64,000 nt of DNA. Origin: Thiotrichaceae bacterium (GTDB taxonomy: Bacteria > Pseudomonadota > Gammaproteobacteria > SZUA-140). Where the stretch lies: assembly GCA_002401765.2 (NCBI GenBank), contig NVTY02000079.1:124001-188000 (forward strand), given 5' to 3'. Below, piece by piece: positions 53,145 to 64,000 of this stretch. The position numbers and the translations under genes were made by a program. Numbering within the stretch: the first letter of the stretch is position 1; each line of letters opens with the position of its first letter. The notes below the pieces were generated by a model. The model was not told the origin of the DNA and did no database searches. It saw nothing but the letters and a program-made list of their open reading frames with translations.

Positions 53145-54386
53145 GTGGCTGATAAACGTCGTGTCGTAATCACTGGATTGGGAATGGTTTGCCCGCTCGG
53201 GTTAAATGTTGCCGATTCTTGGGCAAACATCCTGGCGGGAAAAAGTGGTATTCGAGCGCTCAGCCATTTTGATGTTGAGCGCTTTAGTACTCGCTTTGGT
53301 GGTTCTGTGTGGGATTTTGATATCACCGAATATATGAGCGCTAAACAAGCCAAGAAGATGGATCCATTCATGCAATACGGGGTGGTGGCGGGGCACCAGG
53401 CATTTATCGATTCGGGCCTCGAAGTGACTGAAGAGAATGCCTACCGAATCGGCGTTTCGATCGGCTCTGGTATTGGCGGCGTTTCCGGTATTGAGAAGGG
53501 CTTTGAGACCTTCCAGAAAAGTGGTCCTCGTCGTATCTCACCATTCTTTGTGCCCAGTAATATCATCAATATGATTTCAGGAAACCTGTCGATTATGCAT
53601 GGCCTGAAAGGACCGAATCTTGCAATCGTGACCGCTTGCTCAACCGGTACCCACAGTATTGGTGACGCCGCACGTATTATCGAGTACGGTGATGCCGACG
53701 TGATGATTGCCGGTGGCGCTGAGATGGCCACCTCGCCGACAGGACTGGGTGGCTTTTGTGCGGCACGTGCACTTTCTACTAACAATGATGATCCTGTCGG
53801 TGCGAGTCGCCCATGGGACCTTAACCGGGATGGCTTTGTATTAAGTGATGGTGCTGGTGTTGTCACACTGGAAGAGTATGAGCATGCTAAGGCGCGTGGC
53901 GCTAAGATCTACGCTGAAGTGATTGGCTATGGCATGAGCGGTGACGCTTACCATATGACCTCACCATCAAAAGGCGGCGAAGGCGCGATGCGCTGCATGC
54001 AGAATGCAATGCGTAACGCTGGCATTAATCCTGACGAGGTTGATTACATCAATGCGCATGGCACCTCGACACCTGCTGGTGATAGCGCTGAAACGATGGC
54101 GCTTAAAAGCGCTTTTGGTGACCACGCCAACAAACTTGCGGTTAGCTCAACCAAATCAATGACGGGCCATCTATTGGGTGCTGCTGGCGGTATCGAGGCG
54201 ATCTTCTCGGCGCTTGCCATCTATGACCAGGTTGCGCCACCGACGATAAATCTTGAGACCCCCGACCCTGAGTGTGATCTTGATTTTATACCGAAAACGG
54301 CACGTGAAATGAAGATCAATATTGCGATGTCTAACTCGTTCGGTTTTGGTGGCACCAACAGTACGTTGATCTTCAAAAAAGTTTAA
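53145..54386 (+). CDS. fabF: Beta-ketoacyl-ACP synthase II
   Basis: '[20 protein letters not shown]', '[14 protein letters not shown]'; non-ATG (GTG) start. Confidence 0.98.
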   Translation: MADKRRVVITGLGMVCPLGLNVADSWANILAGKSGIRALSHFDVERFSTRFGGSVWDFDITEYMSAKQAKKMDPFMQYGVVAGHQAFIDSGLEVTEENAYRIGVSIGSGIGGVSGIEKGFETFQKSGPRRISPFFVPSNIINMISGNLSIMHGLKGPNLAIVTACSTGTHSIGDAARIIEYGDADVMIAGGAEMATSPTGLGGFCAARALSTNNDDPVGASRPWDLNRDGFVLSDGAGVVTLEEYEHAKARGAKIYAEVIGYGMSGDAYHMTSPSKGGEGAMRCMQNAMRNAGINPDEVDYINAHGTSTPAGDSAETMALKSAFGDHANKLAVSSTKSMTGHLLGAAGGIEAIFSALAIYDQVAPPTINLETPDPECDLDFIPKTAREMKINIAMSNSFGFGGTNSTLIFKKV

Positions 54387-54403
54387 TTCAATGTCCGACT
54401 GCA

Positions 54404-55819
54404 TTGGTGAATAAAAAAGATCGCAGCAGTGGTGATGGCAACGCCGTCGAGCACCAAGAATGTGCCGCGGCGCTGGATTTAATCGCGCTTCACGAAAGAC
54501 ACCCCGATCGTTATCCATATCTACTGCAAAGTGTTGCTGCGGGCCCCGTTCAGGCACGCTTCGATATTCTCTTTGCTCATCCCGCTGAAACATTAGTACT
54601 CCAGCTCGACGGGACGTTGCAGCAAGGCGACCAGTTGCTGTCAGATAATGATTTTCTAAAACAGCTCGACGACTGGTGGCAACAAAACAGCAGTAAGAGT
54701 GACCACGCTATCGAGTTACCATTTTATGGTGGCTGGTTTCTTTACCTCGGCTATGAACTGGCCTCGCAGGTTGAGCCAAATTTAAAACTCCCGATGAAAG
54801 GCTTTGCAAAACAACTACCGGTTGCCTATGCGACACGTATTCCGGCGGCAATCATTAGAGACCACCATCACAACAAGAACTGGCTAATCGCTGAGAGTGG
54901 TCGCGCAGAACTGTTGGATGTGATGCAACGTGATGTGGGGGCATTAATGCCATCCGCGGTTAACATAGCAGAAGGTCCTTTTGTCACAGGGCTTATTGAA
55001 GATGAGCCTACACGTTACTTGAATGCCGTTAACCGGGTTAAGCAGTACATTATTGATGGTGATGTGTTTCAGGCCAATTTATCACGCGAATGGTGCGGTG
55101 AAATTGTTGATGGTGTCTCTGTTGCGGATATTTATCGCCGACTATGCCAGCAAAACCCAGCCCCTTTTGCTGGCCTTGCCTGTTACCAGGATAGTGCGGT
55201 GATTAGTTCATCGCCCGAGCGACTGGTTGACCTGAAAGATGGGCAGGTATCGACGCGTCCCATTGCTGGAACGCGTCCGCGCGCGAGCAATGACCGTGAT
55301 GACCAGGCGCTCTCAGAAGCGTTAATGCAGCACCCTAAAGAGCGCGCTGAACATATCATGCTGATTGACCTTGAGCGCAATGATCTCGGACGAGTGTGTG
55401 AACCGGGTACCATTGAAGTGGATGAATTTATGGTGCTTGAATCTTACGCTCATGTGCATCACATCGTCTCCAATGTGCGTGGGCGCAAACGCCAGGAGGT
55501 CTCACCCGGTGAAATCATTCGCGCGCTATTTCCCGGCGGTACGATCACGGGCTGCCCTAAAGTACGCTGTATGGAGATCATTGCGGAACTGGAGCAGACC
55601 ACTCGCGGCCCTTATACTGGATCGATGGGCTATCTTAATCGTGACGGCAGCATGGACCTTAATATTTTGATCCGCACCATTGTCACCGAAGGCCGCGCGC
55701 TTAGCCTACGTGCGGGTGCGGGCATCGTGGCAGACTCCAATGCCGCGGCTGAACTTATTGAGACGCGTATAAAAGCGCGCGGCCTGCTACGAGCCCTGGG
55801 CGTGAATGATGCTGATTAA
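54404..55819 (+). CDS. pabB: Aminodeoxychorismate synthase component I
   Basis: Chorismate-binding motifs 'SSPERLVDLKDGQVSTRPIAGTRPR', 'GGTITGCPKVRCMEIIAELE'; exact non-ATG start uncertain. Confidence 0.93.
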   Translation: MVNKKDRSSGDGNAVEHQECAAALDLIALHERHPDRYPYLLQSVAAGPVQARFDILFAHPAETLVLQLDGTLQQGDQLLSDNDFLKQLDDWWQQNSSKSDHAIELPFYGGWFLYLGYELASQVEPNLKLPMKGFAKQLPVAYATRIPAAIIRDHHHNKNWLIAESGRAELLDVMQRDVGALMPSAVNIAEGPFVTGLIEDEPTRYLNAVNRVKQYIIDGDVFQANLSREWCGEIVDGVSVADIYRRLCQQNPAPFAGLACYQDSAVISSSPERLVDLKDGQVSTRPIAGTRPRASNDRDDQALSEALMQHPKERAEHIMLIDLERNDLGRVCEPGTIEVDEFMVLESYAHVHHIVSNVRGRKRQEVSPGEIIRALFPGGTITGCPKVRCMEIIAELEQTTRGPYTGSMGYLNRDGSMDLNILIRTIVTEGRALSLRAGAGIVADSNAAAELIETRIKARGLLRALGVNDAD

Positions 55820-56651
55820 CGGCATCGTAACAGACCTGTTACCTGCCAGTGATCGTGGTCTGCAATATGGCGATGGTCTATTTGAAACCATCGCGGTGGT
55901 CGGTGGTGAGCCGCAATTATGGGCTGCACATATGGCGCGCCTGACCACTGGATGTGACGCGTTACAGCTGCCTCGAGTAGCTCACGAACTATTATTGCGG
56001 GAGGCGCGACAACTCTGCGTCAAGCATAAAAAAACCATCCTGAAAATTATTATTACACGGGGAAGTGACGGTCGTGGCTACCGCTTTCCAGAAAACGTTG
56101 CAGCGACACGACTGCTCTCTGTCCATCCGTGGCCTGATTACCCGCCTGCGCATTATCAGCATGGCATTGCCGCGATGGTCTGTGATACCCGACTCGCAAG
56201 TTATTCAGCACTAGCTGGCATCAAACATCTTAATCGCCTGGAGCAGGTGCTGGCGCGCAACGAGTGGCGGGGCGATGATATTCACGAAGGATTGATGTTA
56301 GATCATCATGGCAATGTGATTGAAGGGACGATGAGCAATCTTTTTATCATCGAAGGCGACACGCTTATCACCCCGCAACTGAATGAATGCGGCATCCGTG
56401 GTGTGATGCGTGAAACGGTACTGGCACAGGCGGCTCAGCTGGATATCACAACTCGTATTGAGACTGTCTCGCTGGCGCGTTTAAAGGCGGCTTCAGCCTG
56501 TTTTGTGACCAATAGCATCATCGGCCTATGGCCGCTACGCACGCTTGATGATATAACCTATCAACCGGCTAAGGTCACACAAGAGTTGATTCAGGATCTG
56601 ATTCGGGCACTTAGCGAGCGACGCTTAATAACGGCAGTAATCTGGCGATGA
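55806..56651 (+). CDS. pabC: Aminodeoxychorismate lyase
   Basis: Class IV aminotransferase: 'DRGLQYGDGLFETIAV', 'GIKHLNRLEQVLARNEW', 'VIEGTMSNLF'; ORF start either 55806 or 55809. Confidence 0.95.
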   Translation: MMLINGIVTDLLPASDRGLQYGDGLFETIAVVGGEPQLWAAHMARLTTGCDALQLPRVAHELLLREARQLCVKHKKTILKIIITRGSDGRGYRFPENVAATRLLSVHPWPDYPPAHYQHGIAAMVCDTRLASYSALAGIKHLNRLEQVLARNEWRGDDIHEGLMLDHHGNVIEGTMSNLFIIEGDTLITPQLNECGIRGVMRETVLAQAAQLDITTRIETVSLARLKAASACFVTNSIIGLWPLRTLDDITYQPAKVTQELIQDLIRALSERRLITAVIWR

Positions 56652-57676
56652 TGAATGTAATTGGAAAATTAATCGGCTTTGTGCTACTGCTAGTCAGCTT
56701 TGTTGGCGGCTGGTTTATACTGGAATTCCAGACGTTCAACCGCGGTTCACTTTCCAGCACCACTTTTGAAGTGGTGAGTTACACCATTAAACCTGGCGCT
56801 AGCCTCTCCTCCGTCGCCCATGAGCTGCATCAATATGGCTTTATGGATCATCCGCGTTATTGGGTCTGGTCCGCCAGGTGGGATGGGGTTGCCGATAAAA
56901 TCAAAGCAGGGGAGTATGCGATTGCACCGCAGATGACGCCACGCGAGTTAGTGGCACTGTTTGTCTCTGGCAAGGTGATTAATTACACCTTAACCATCCC
57001 TGAAGGGTGGACCTTTCGGCAGATGATTAAGGCACTGCATCAGCATGACAAAATCAACAATACACTGCGGGGTGATGATGGAAAGATACTGGATAACGCG
57101 GCGATCATGACGCGTCTGCAATTATCAGAAAAACACCCAGAAGGAATGTTTTATCCAGACACCTATCATTTCACTAATAACACCACTGATGTCGCCGTTT
57201 TGCAGCGCGCCTTTAAACAGATGCAGCGACGCCTGGATGATGAGTGGCAAAACCGCGCGCCAAACTTACCCTATAAAAATAGTTATGAAGCGTTGATCAT
57301 GGCATCAATCATTGAAAAAGAGACCGCTGCGCCAGAAGAGCGTACACAGATTGCGGGGGTCTTTGTGCGTCGCCTGAATAAACGGATGCGGCTGCAGACC
57401 GACCCTACCGTTATTTATGGCTTAGGGGAGAGCTTTGATGGCAATATCCGCAAGCGTGATTTGAGGGCAATGAACCCGTATAACACCTATAAAATAAAAG
57501 GACTGCCACCCACGCCCATTGCGCTGCCGGGTGGTGATTCCATTTATGCCGCGCTACATCCAGCAGCGGGCACAACGCTTTATTTTGTCTCGCGTGGTGA
57601 CGGTACGCATCAGTTCTCAGATACCAATAAAGCACACAATGCAGCCGTTCGAAAGTATCAGTTAAAAAAGCGCTAA
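56648..57676 (+). CDS. mltG: Endolytic transglycosylase MltG (YceG)
   Basis: 'YEALIMASIIEKETAAPEERTQIAGVFVRRLNKRMRLQTDPTVIYG'. Confidence 0.97.
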   Translation: MMNVIGKLIGFVLLLVSFVGGWFILEFQTFNRGSLSSTTFEVVSYTIKPGASLSSVAHELHQYGFMDHPRYWVWSARWDGVADKIKAGEYAIAPQMTPRELVALFVSGKVINYTLTIPEGWTFRQMIKALHQHDKINNTLRGDDGKILDNAAIMTRLQLSEKHPEGMFYPDTYHFTNNTTDVAVLQRAFKQMQRRLDDEWQNRAPNLPYKNSYEALIMASIIEKETAAPEERTQIAGVFVRRLNKRMRLQTDPTVIYGLGESFDGNIRKRDLRAMNPYNTYKIKGLPPTPIALPGGDSIYAALHPAAGTTLYFVSRGDGTHQFSDTNKAHNAAVRKYQLKKR

Positions 57677-57694
57677 GCTTAAGAGTATGAGTAG

Positions 57695-59328
<1,634 letters not shown>

Positions 59329-59373
59329 GGGCATTAACAAACTTAATTAAATAGGAGCGGATGAGCGCACACC

Positions 59374-59727
59374 ATGGCTGAAGGGAAGAAATCAAGACAA
59401 GGCATTTTATCTCTCGCAATCAAAGACAAGGGGGCGCTTTATGCCGCCTATATGCCATTTCTGCTCAGTGGCGGCATCTTTATTCCATCCAATAAGCCCT
59501 ATAAACTTGGCGATGAAGTCTTCATGTTGTTAACGCTGATGGATGAAACCGAGAAAATGCCGGTTGTGGGGAGGGTTGTGTGGATTAACCCTAGCGGTGC
59601 GCAGGGTAATCGTATCGCAGGCATCGGCGTGCAGTTTACCGATAAAGATGGTGAGTCAGTTCGCAATAAAATTGAAACCTATCTAGCCGGGGCACTAAAA
59701 TCTGAGCGCATGACACATACGATGTAA
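59374..59727 (+). CDS. pilZ: Type IV pilus PilZ-domain protein
   Basis: 'MPFLLSGGIFIPSNKPYKLGDEVFMLLTLMDETEKMPVVGRVVWINPSGAQGNRIAGIGVQF'; between holB and tatD. Confidence 0.93.
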   Translation: MAEGKKSRQGILSLAIKDKGALYAAYMPFLLSGGIFIPSNKPYKLGDEVFMLLTLMDETEKMPVVGRVVWINPSGAQGNRIAGIGVQFTDKDGESVRNKIETYLAGALKSERMTHTM

Positions 59728-59851
59728 ACCGTTACTGCTTAATCACTCTTTTTTCACTGATGCCATCCGGCCCTCAGCACGCTATAATCCACGTTAAAAA
59801 TTGTCGCTTTAAAGCATCGTTTAATGATATATCAACGTAGGAAACGCCCTC

Positions 59852-60634
59852 ATGTCACTGATTGACTCGCATTGTCATCTAGATCGGCTCGCACTTGAAA
59901 AAATCGGTACCGACCTAGATGGTGTGGTGGCCCAGGCAAAAGAAAATGGCGTTGAGCAGATGTTATGCGTCTCCATTAATCTTGAAAATTTCCCTGAGGT
60001 TCTTAAAATTTCCCATCGTTATGACAATATCTTTTCATCTGTTGGCGTGCATCCAAGCGATGATGGAGAAGAACCATCCCTTGAGCAGCTCATTAAACTA
60101 GCGGACGACCCTAAGATCATCGCCATTGGTGAAACCGGACTTGATTATTTTTATAACAAAGGTGACCTTGAGTGGCAGCGTGAGCGTTTCAGGGTTCATA
60201 TCCGCGCGGCGATTGCTACCAGTAAGCCGCTAATCATCCATACCCGTGAGGCAGAGGCAGATACCTTGGCCATTATGCGTGAAGAGGGTGCCGATAAAAT
60301 TGGCGGGGTGATGCACTGTTTCACCGGTTCCCTTGAAATGGCGCAGCAGTGCCTTGATCTCGGTTTCTACATTTCATTTTCAGGTATCGTTACCTTTCGC
60401 AATGCAGATGAACTGCGTGAGGTTGCCAAAATGGTGCCCGAAGATCGTATGTTGATCGAGACAGATGCACCGTATTTGACACCGGTACCGAAGCGAGGCA
60501 GACCCAACCATCCGGCACTGGTTAAGCATGTGGCGGAACATATTGCAGAACAGCGCGGTGTCACTTTTGAGCAGATTGCCAGGGTGACAAGCACTAACTT
60601 TCAGCGTCTATTTGGTACGCCGCCCATTTCATAA
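59852..60634 (+). CDS. TatD family (YcfH-type) metal-dependent hydrolase
   Basis: 'LIDSHCHLDRLAL', 'IGETGLDYFY', 'ETDAPYLTPVPKRGRPNHPALV'. Confidence 0.96.
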   Translation: MSLIDSHCHLDRLALEKIGTDLDGVVAQAKENGVEQMLCVSINLENFPEVLKISHRYDNIFSSVGVHPSDDGEEPSLEQLIKLADDPKIIAIGETGLDYFYNKGDLEWQRERFRVHIRAAIATSKPLIIHTREAEADTLAIMREEGADKIGGVMHCFTGSLEMAQQCLDLGFYISFSGIVTFRNADELREVAKMVPEDRMLIETDAPYLTPVPKRGRPNHPALVKHVAEHIAEQRGVTFEQIARVTSTNFQRLFGTPPIS

Positions 60635-60845
60635 TTTAGGTATCCGAAATACCCGCTCCTTCGCTGTATGGTAAAGGGCTCGGAAGGTCCGTGTGAATAA
60701 CGCTCACTGTCAGCAGGTGTTCATGCGATAAAATTCCGAGTAGTATTGTCGGCCTGGTTTCGGGGTCTGGTCATGGTTTTCAGGCCAATGAAATTTGGCT
60801 TCTTAGGGGTGCGTGCCTAGCTTGCGCTTTGGTTCGGCACTGATA

Positions 60846-62153
60846 TTAGCAGCGTAGAAACCCACTCATCGCACGAATCATATAATCGTGATCTAGCGCG
60901 CCGGCGCTTTCACGGATGCTATGCATTGCCCACATGGGGTTGCCGACATCAAGTGAGCGTATCCCGGTACGTGCCGCTGACATTGGCCCAATGGTGCTAC
61001 CACAGGCGAGGTCGCTTCGATTGACAAACTTCTGATAAGGGACTTTTTCATCTTCACAGATCGAGACAAATAAGGCCTCGGTATGGGCGTCTGTAGTATA
61101 ACGTTGGTTGGTGTTGATCTTGATAACGGGGCCGTTGTTGATGATCGGTTGGTGCTCGGGTTCATGCTTGTTACTGAAATTGGGGTGCCATGCATGTGCC
61201 ATGTCTGCACTGAGCATATAACTATGGGCGATGGCCTGGTGATGGCCCTGCGGACTTTCATCCAGCGTTGTGCTGATGCGATTCAATACATCGTTTAGAA
61301 AGCTGCCATTAGCCCCTTTGGCGCTGCAGCTACCAACCTCTTCATGATCAAAGAAGGCGATGACCTGAGTGGCCGCATTCGCTCGGTCTAGCGTTTTGGT
61401 GAGGGTCAGCAACGCGGCATGGCACGAGGCGAGGTTATCTAGTTGGCTATTGGTGATGAATGCCTGGTCAAGACCAAAAAATGCCCCCGGTTGAGTATCG
61501 TAGGCAGCGAGTTCCCATGCGAGAATGTCACCTTCAGAGACCTGTAGTTGTTTGGCAACCAGCCCTTTGAAATTACCCCCATCTAGGTCGGGTTGAGAAA
61601 AAATAAGTGGCAGTTCATCCTGCGTATTAAACTTAAGGCCGCTTTTATTGACATCTCGATTAAGATGAATGGCAAGATTGGGCAGGCGTACAATGGATTC
61701 ATCAATGCGTAATAGTCGCGACTCAAATGCCTGCGTGCCACTGCCGGTCTTCACGCTGACTCGTCCTGCCAGAGAAAGGTCTCGGTCGGCAAACGTGGCG
61801 AGAATGGGGCTGCCATAAACTTCTACCCCAAGGCGTAGATAAGCCCCTCGCTTCTGTTCTGGATTGGGTTTGATGCGCAGGCCAGGGGAGTCGGTATGCG
61901 CCCCAATGATGCGATAGCCGCTTTCGCTCGGTGCTTTTGACCCGGTGACAAAGGCGATGATCGAGGATTGATCACGGATGGTGTAATAGCGCCCCCGGGT
62001 GTTTAATTGCCAGGCCTCTTTTTCTGAGAGCGCTTTAAAACCATGGGTCTGTAATAAGGCGACGGTGGACTCAACCGCATGCCATGGGCTTGGGCTGCTA
62101 TCGATATACGCTAGGAGTTGTTGTGTCTGGGTCATTTGTCTCTCGTTGGTCAT
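60846..62153 (-). CDS. M18 family aminopeptidase
   Basis: 'GAHTDSPGLRIKPNPEQKRGAYLRLGVEVYGSPILATFADRDLSLAGRV', 'DHEEVGSCSAKGANGSFL'. Confidence 0.95.
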   Translation of the reverse strand: MTNERQMTQTQQLLAYIDSSPSPWHAVESTVALLQTHGFKALSEKEAWQLNTRGRYYTIRDQSSIIAFVTGSKAPSESGYRIIGAHTDSPGLRIKPNPEQKRGAYLRLGVEVYGSPILATFADRDLSLAGRVSVKTGSGTQAFESRLLRIDESIVRLPNLAIHLNRDVNKSGLKFNTQDELPLIFSQPDLDGGNFKGLVAKQLQVSEGDILAWELAAYDTQPGAFFGLDQAFITNSQLDNLASCHAALLTLTKTLDRANAATQVIAFFDHEEVGSCSAKGANGSFLNDVLNRISTTLDESPQGHHQAIAHSYMLSADMAHAWHPNFSNKHEPEHQPIINNGPVIKINTNQRYTTDAHTEALFVSICEDEKVPYQKFVNRSDLACGSTIGPMSAARTGIRSLDVGNPMWAMHSIRESAGALDHDYMIRAMSGFLRC

Positions 62154-62212
62154 GGTCTGCGAGTCATTAATTTAATATGGGTCGAACATGGGTGTCTGAT
62201 GTTGTCGAGCTC

Positions 62213-62821
62213 TCAAAAATAAGTAATGCCGTTATTTTCAATTTCTTGGTTAATTTTGGCGACATAACGCTGCTCTTCTTCCTTTATTTTTTTTGAACGA
62301 CTTTCATCCAGTGTGACTGAAAAGGCATGGCCTGTGATCGGATGATAGTAGACCTGTAGCGCACAGGTACCGCCTGTTTTTTGCTGGATAACGCGAATAC
62401 GTTCTTCTTTCAAAAAACGGTTGATAAACGCGATGTTTTTATCACCGATGTCACTTTTTATCGATGTGACCACTCTACCGCCGCCAAAGACATGGCATTC
62501 TAGACTGGTTCGATTGCCACCATTTTTCATGATTTCATTGATGAGTAGCTCCATCGCATAAAGGCCATAATTTGCATTATTAGCGGACTGACGGTCGCCA
62601 CTTGCGGTCGGGAGCTTAAAGTGATTCATACCGCCGATGTGATTGATTTTATCCCGCATACAGACCGCAATACATGAACCCAATAGTGTTGAAATGAGCT
62701 CATGGTTCCTAGAGACATAGACTTCACCCGGTAATATTTTGGCGATAAAGTTTTTTCGTGAAAAGTCCCAGTAGCGCTTAATGTGTTCAAAGTTTGGTAG
62801 GGCTTGGGGCAGGGCACTCAT
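62213..62821 (-). CDS. cheD: Chemoreceptor glutamine deamidase CheD
   Basis: 'LPGEVYVSRNHELISTLLGSCIAVCMRDKINHIGGMNHFKLP', 'HVFGGGRVV'. Confidence 0.93.
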   Translation of the reverse strand: MSALPQALPNFEHIKRYWDFSRKNFIAKILPGEVYVSRNHELISTLLGSCIAVCMRDKINHIGGMNHFKLPTASGDRQSANNANYGLYAMELLINEIMKNGGNRTSLECHVFGGGRVVTSIKSDIGDKNIAFINRFLKEERIRVIQQKTGGTCALQVYYHPITGHAFSVTLDESRSKKIKEEEQRYVAKINQEIENNGITYF

Positions 62822-62949
62822 GATGCAGTCTGTTCCTTGGGTTTTATTTCATTTTTATTTATCGGGTTAAATGGTAGAAGACTTGAGGATTACTGCTGGG
62901 GAAGCCATTTTCTATTCCAGCACGCTCTGCTTAAGCTGCTTTACTAGGG

Positions 62950-63524
62950 ATGAAAAATAATAATCGACAGTTTATGCACCAGGATCACCATGCGAGTGGC
63001 ATGCCATTTCCACTGATATTGTTGCTGGATAATGTGAACAACCCTGCCAATGTGGGGGCGCTGTTGCGCCTCGCTGATGCGCTGGGTGTCGCTCGTCTTC
63101 TGTTGTGTGGTGATACGGCGAGGCCGCCTAATCGGCGTCTGTCACGGACATCCCGCGCTACAGATAAGATGGTTAGCTATGACGTGTTTGATGATCTTGA
63201 TGGCGCGGTGGTGAGTGTGCGCGAACAGGGATACCGATGGTTGCATTGGCGCTTGCGACGCAGAGTGTCGATTTAAAAACGCTTGATTATGGCGAGATGG
63301 ATCGTATTTGCTTGATTCTTGGCAGTGAGCAGTGCGGGGTAAGCCCGTCGCTGCTTGAAATTGCAGACCATACAGTCCATATTCAGATGTTAGGGTTGAA
63401 TTCTTCGATGAACGTAGCGATTGCCTGCTCCATCGCTGTTTATGAAATGACACGGCATCTAGCGGGGGCAATTAGTGTGCCCGGATTGAGTAATCGTATT
63501 GAGGGTGGGGATGAAAAAGCTTAA
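62950..63524 (+). pseudogene. TrmH/SpoU-family RNA methyltransferase split by a 1-nt frameshift near 63236
   Basis: Frame 1 (62950..63276) has 'LLLDNVNNPANVGALLRLADALGV'; frame 2 (63237..63524) continues with 'MVALALATQSVDLKTLDYGE...LILGSEQCGVSPSLLEIADHTVHIQMLGLNSSMNVAIACSIAVYEM'. Confidence 0.85.
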
Positions 63525-63771
63525 AAATGAAGTTGAATTAATCAAGGCGGCCATTATTGCAGGCGTGCGTTATGCCGAGGCGCGTGGTGCGGCAGAGTTT
63601 GATAGTGCGGACTCGGCGAACGACAAAGCACTCTACATCTATCGCTTGCTGGTGCATGACAAATTGATTCAGGCGATGCCTGAAGACCAAGTCTCGCAGA
63701 AGTCGGTTAAACACAAGCTCGCGATCTGGTATTCAAAACAGTTGCCAGGTGAGCACCCGCTATTGCAATAA
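63511..63771 (+). CDS. DUF5062-like family protein
   Basis: 'MKKLKNEVELIKAAIIAGVRYAEARGAAEFDSADSANDKALYIYRLLVHDKLIQAMPED'. Confidence 0.7.
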   Translation: MKKLKNEVELIKAAIIAGVRYAEARGAAEFDSADSANDKALYIYRLLVHDKLIQAMPEDQVSQKSVKHKLAIWYSKQLPGEHPLLQ

Positions 63772-63776
63772 ATGCA

Positions 63777-64000
63777 TTATTCGTCCGGTTTGATAGTGGT
63801 TTCAATTGGTGTTGTAAGCGGTTTTGCTGCGTTCAGGGTGATAATATAATCGACAACGACCTTCAAATCCTCATCATTGATTGAACCTTGCTGCGGTGGC
63901 ATCCGTTTTCCGCCCGTGATCTGGTCCCAGCGCCCCGCACTGCCAGAACGAATAATGGCGGTGAGCTGTGCATGTGCATCGGGTACCCCTTGATAGCGCT
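63777..64000 (-). CDS. Class I cytochrome c C-terminal part, truncated by window end
   Basis: Reverse-strand translation ending '..AHAQLTAIIRSGSAGRWDQITGGKRMPPQQGSINDEDLKVVVDYIITLNAAKPLTTPIETTIKPDE*'; MPP ligand motif. Confidence 0.75.
   Translation of the reverse strand, partial: RYQGVPDAHAQLTAIIRSGSAGRWDQITGGKRMPPQQGSINDEDLKVVVDYIITLNAAKPLTTPIETTIKPDE

Noticed and set aside
62213-62821. Chemotaxis operon around cheD
   Set aside because: Only cheD is present in the window; no cheA/W/R/B/Y neighbours

Overview
This window looks like chromosomal DNA from a gammaproteobacterium, with dense operons and mostly housekeeping content. Recognisable blocks are: ABC-2 transporter; uvrC-pgsA-tRNA-Gly/Cys/Leu; trhP (yegQ); rimP-nusA-infB-rbfA-truB-rpsO-pnp; ygfZ divergent from sdhCDABE-ygfX; maf-yceD-rpmF-plsX-fabHDG-acpP-fabF-pabB-pabC-mltG-tmk-holB-pilZ-tatD; apeB; cheD; a TrmH-type methyltransferase split by a frameshift. 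The accessory parts are: (i) a signalling-rich stretch at 1-10 kb (HDOD, ComFB-like, receiver-only regulator, ankyrin protein, orphan solute-binding protein); (ii) a decayed segment just downstream of tRNA-Leu at 14.3-18.8 kb (IS3-family remnant, a Sel1-repeat lipoprotein with an internal 669-bp tandem duplication, a CHASE-domain fragment, a small three-repeat secreted protein); (iii) a pair of SUMF1/FGE-like exported proteins, one carrying two CxxCH haem-binding motifs, at 22-24 kb; (iv) a VWA gene inactivated by internal deletion, an uncharacterised gene group and three tandem HDOD paralogs at 34-40 kb; (v) an orphan acetolactate-synthase-like enzyme at 45-47 kb. I saw no CRISPR array, complete prophage, or complete defence system. 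The best candidates for something not yet described are the dihaem-SUMF1/SUMF1 pair, the structured leader of the rimP-nusA-infB operon, the tandem HDOD array, and the small repeat protein. All calls come from reading the sequence and translations; no database search was run.
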